Below are positions 6,867 through 6,884 of a stretch of DNA of 6,884 bases, piece after piece. The DNA is from Deltaproteobacteria bacterium. GTDB taxonomy: Bacteria; Desulfobacterota; JAFDIG01. Position 1 is the stretch's first letter. Each line of letters starts with the position of its first letter. The DNA is taken from assembly GCA_019308145.1 (NCBI GenBank), contig JAFDIG010000114.1, forward strand, positions 1-6,884. The letters are read 5' to 3'. The position numbers and the translations under genes are program-made. The notes below the pieces were generated by a model, which worked only from the letters and a program-made list of their open reading frames with translations, ran no database searches and had not been told where the DNA came from.

Positions 6867-6884
6867 ACAATTTTTCTTCTTCTA
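6856..6884 (-). CDS. Possible 3' end of a further minus-strand gene (partial)
   Basis: Reading leftwards from the window edge, one minus-strand frame gives Glu-Glu-Glu-Lys-Leu-Phe-Glu-Leu and then TAG at 6858-6856. An acidic, ordinary-looking tail followed by a non-coding gap of about 80 bases and a same-strand gene would fit the 3' end of a real gene. Eight codons are far too few to name it or exclude chance. Confidence 0.22.

Noticed and set aside
6852..6884. Plus-strand TTG at 6852 opening a hydrophobic frame that runs off the right edge.
   Set aside because: There is no ribosome binding site and only 11 codons; the minus-strand tail reading over the same bases looks more protein-like, and neither is certain.
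1..6884. Search for a novel system: CRISPR-like repeats, mobile element ends, toxin-antitoxin pairs, tRNAs, riboswitches.
   Set aside because: I saw no direct repeats, transposase, clover-leaf or known riboswitch core. The main genes are conserved housekeeping ones in a familiar order.

Overview
The window reads as one AT-rich bacterial chromosomal block (about 30% G+C by eye) with four co-directional plus-strand genes followed by a small convergent gene. Codon use leans on AGA/AGG, ATA, AAA and GAA throughout. All reading frames work with genetic code 11. Two exported SurA/PpiC-type parvulins point to a diderm (Gram-negative) cell. From memory, the order mfd, PpiC-type isomerase, surA, pdxA is common in Desulfobacterota/deltaproteobacteria and relatives, and surA-pdxA adjacency is also found in E. 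coli. A low-G+C member of such a lineage is my best guess, but the sequence does not fix the taxon.

Layout: 1-71 is an AT-rich leader of unknown content. 72-3374 is mfd, the transcription-repair coupling factor, with all its motor motifs intact. 3403-4431 is an exported SurA/PpiC-like protein whose start codon is ambiguous: a TTG at 3403, or an ATT at 3439 or 3442 behind a near-consensus Shine-Dalgarno. Its parvulin active site is also degenerate. After a 147-base gap, 4579-5514 is a second SurA-like chaperone with a canonical active site. 5508-6521 is pdxA, overlapping surA by 7 bases. On the minus strand, 6502-6774 encodes a 90-residue protein, tentatively DUF4031-like, whose 3' end overlaps that of pdxA by 20 bases. 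The last 110 bases hold a possible minus-strand promoter and perhaps the last codons of another minus-strand gene.

Functionally the four main genes are housekeeping: clearing stalled RNA polymerase and recruiting nucleotide excision repair (mfd), folding envelope and outer-membrane proteins (the two parvulins), and pyridoxal phosphate synthesis (pdxA). They look like an operon by orientation and spacing, not by shared pathway. I see no mobile element, CRISPR array, RNA gene or defence system. The points worth a second look are the start of the first parvulin gene, the unequal active sites of the parvulin pair, and the overlapping convergent 3' ends at pdxA.
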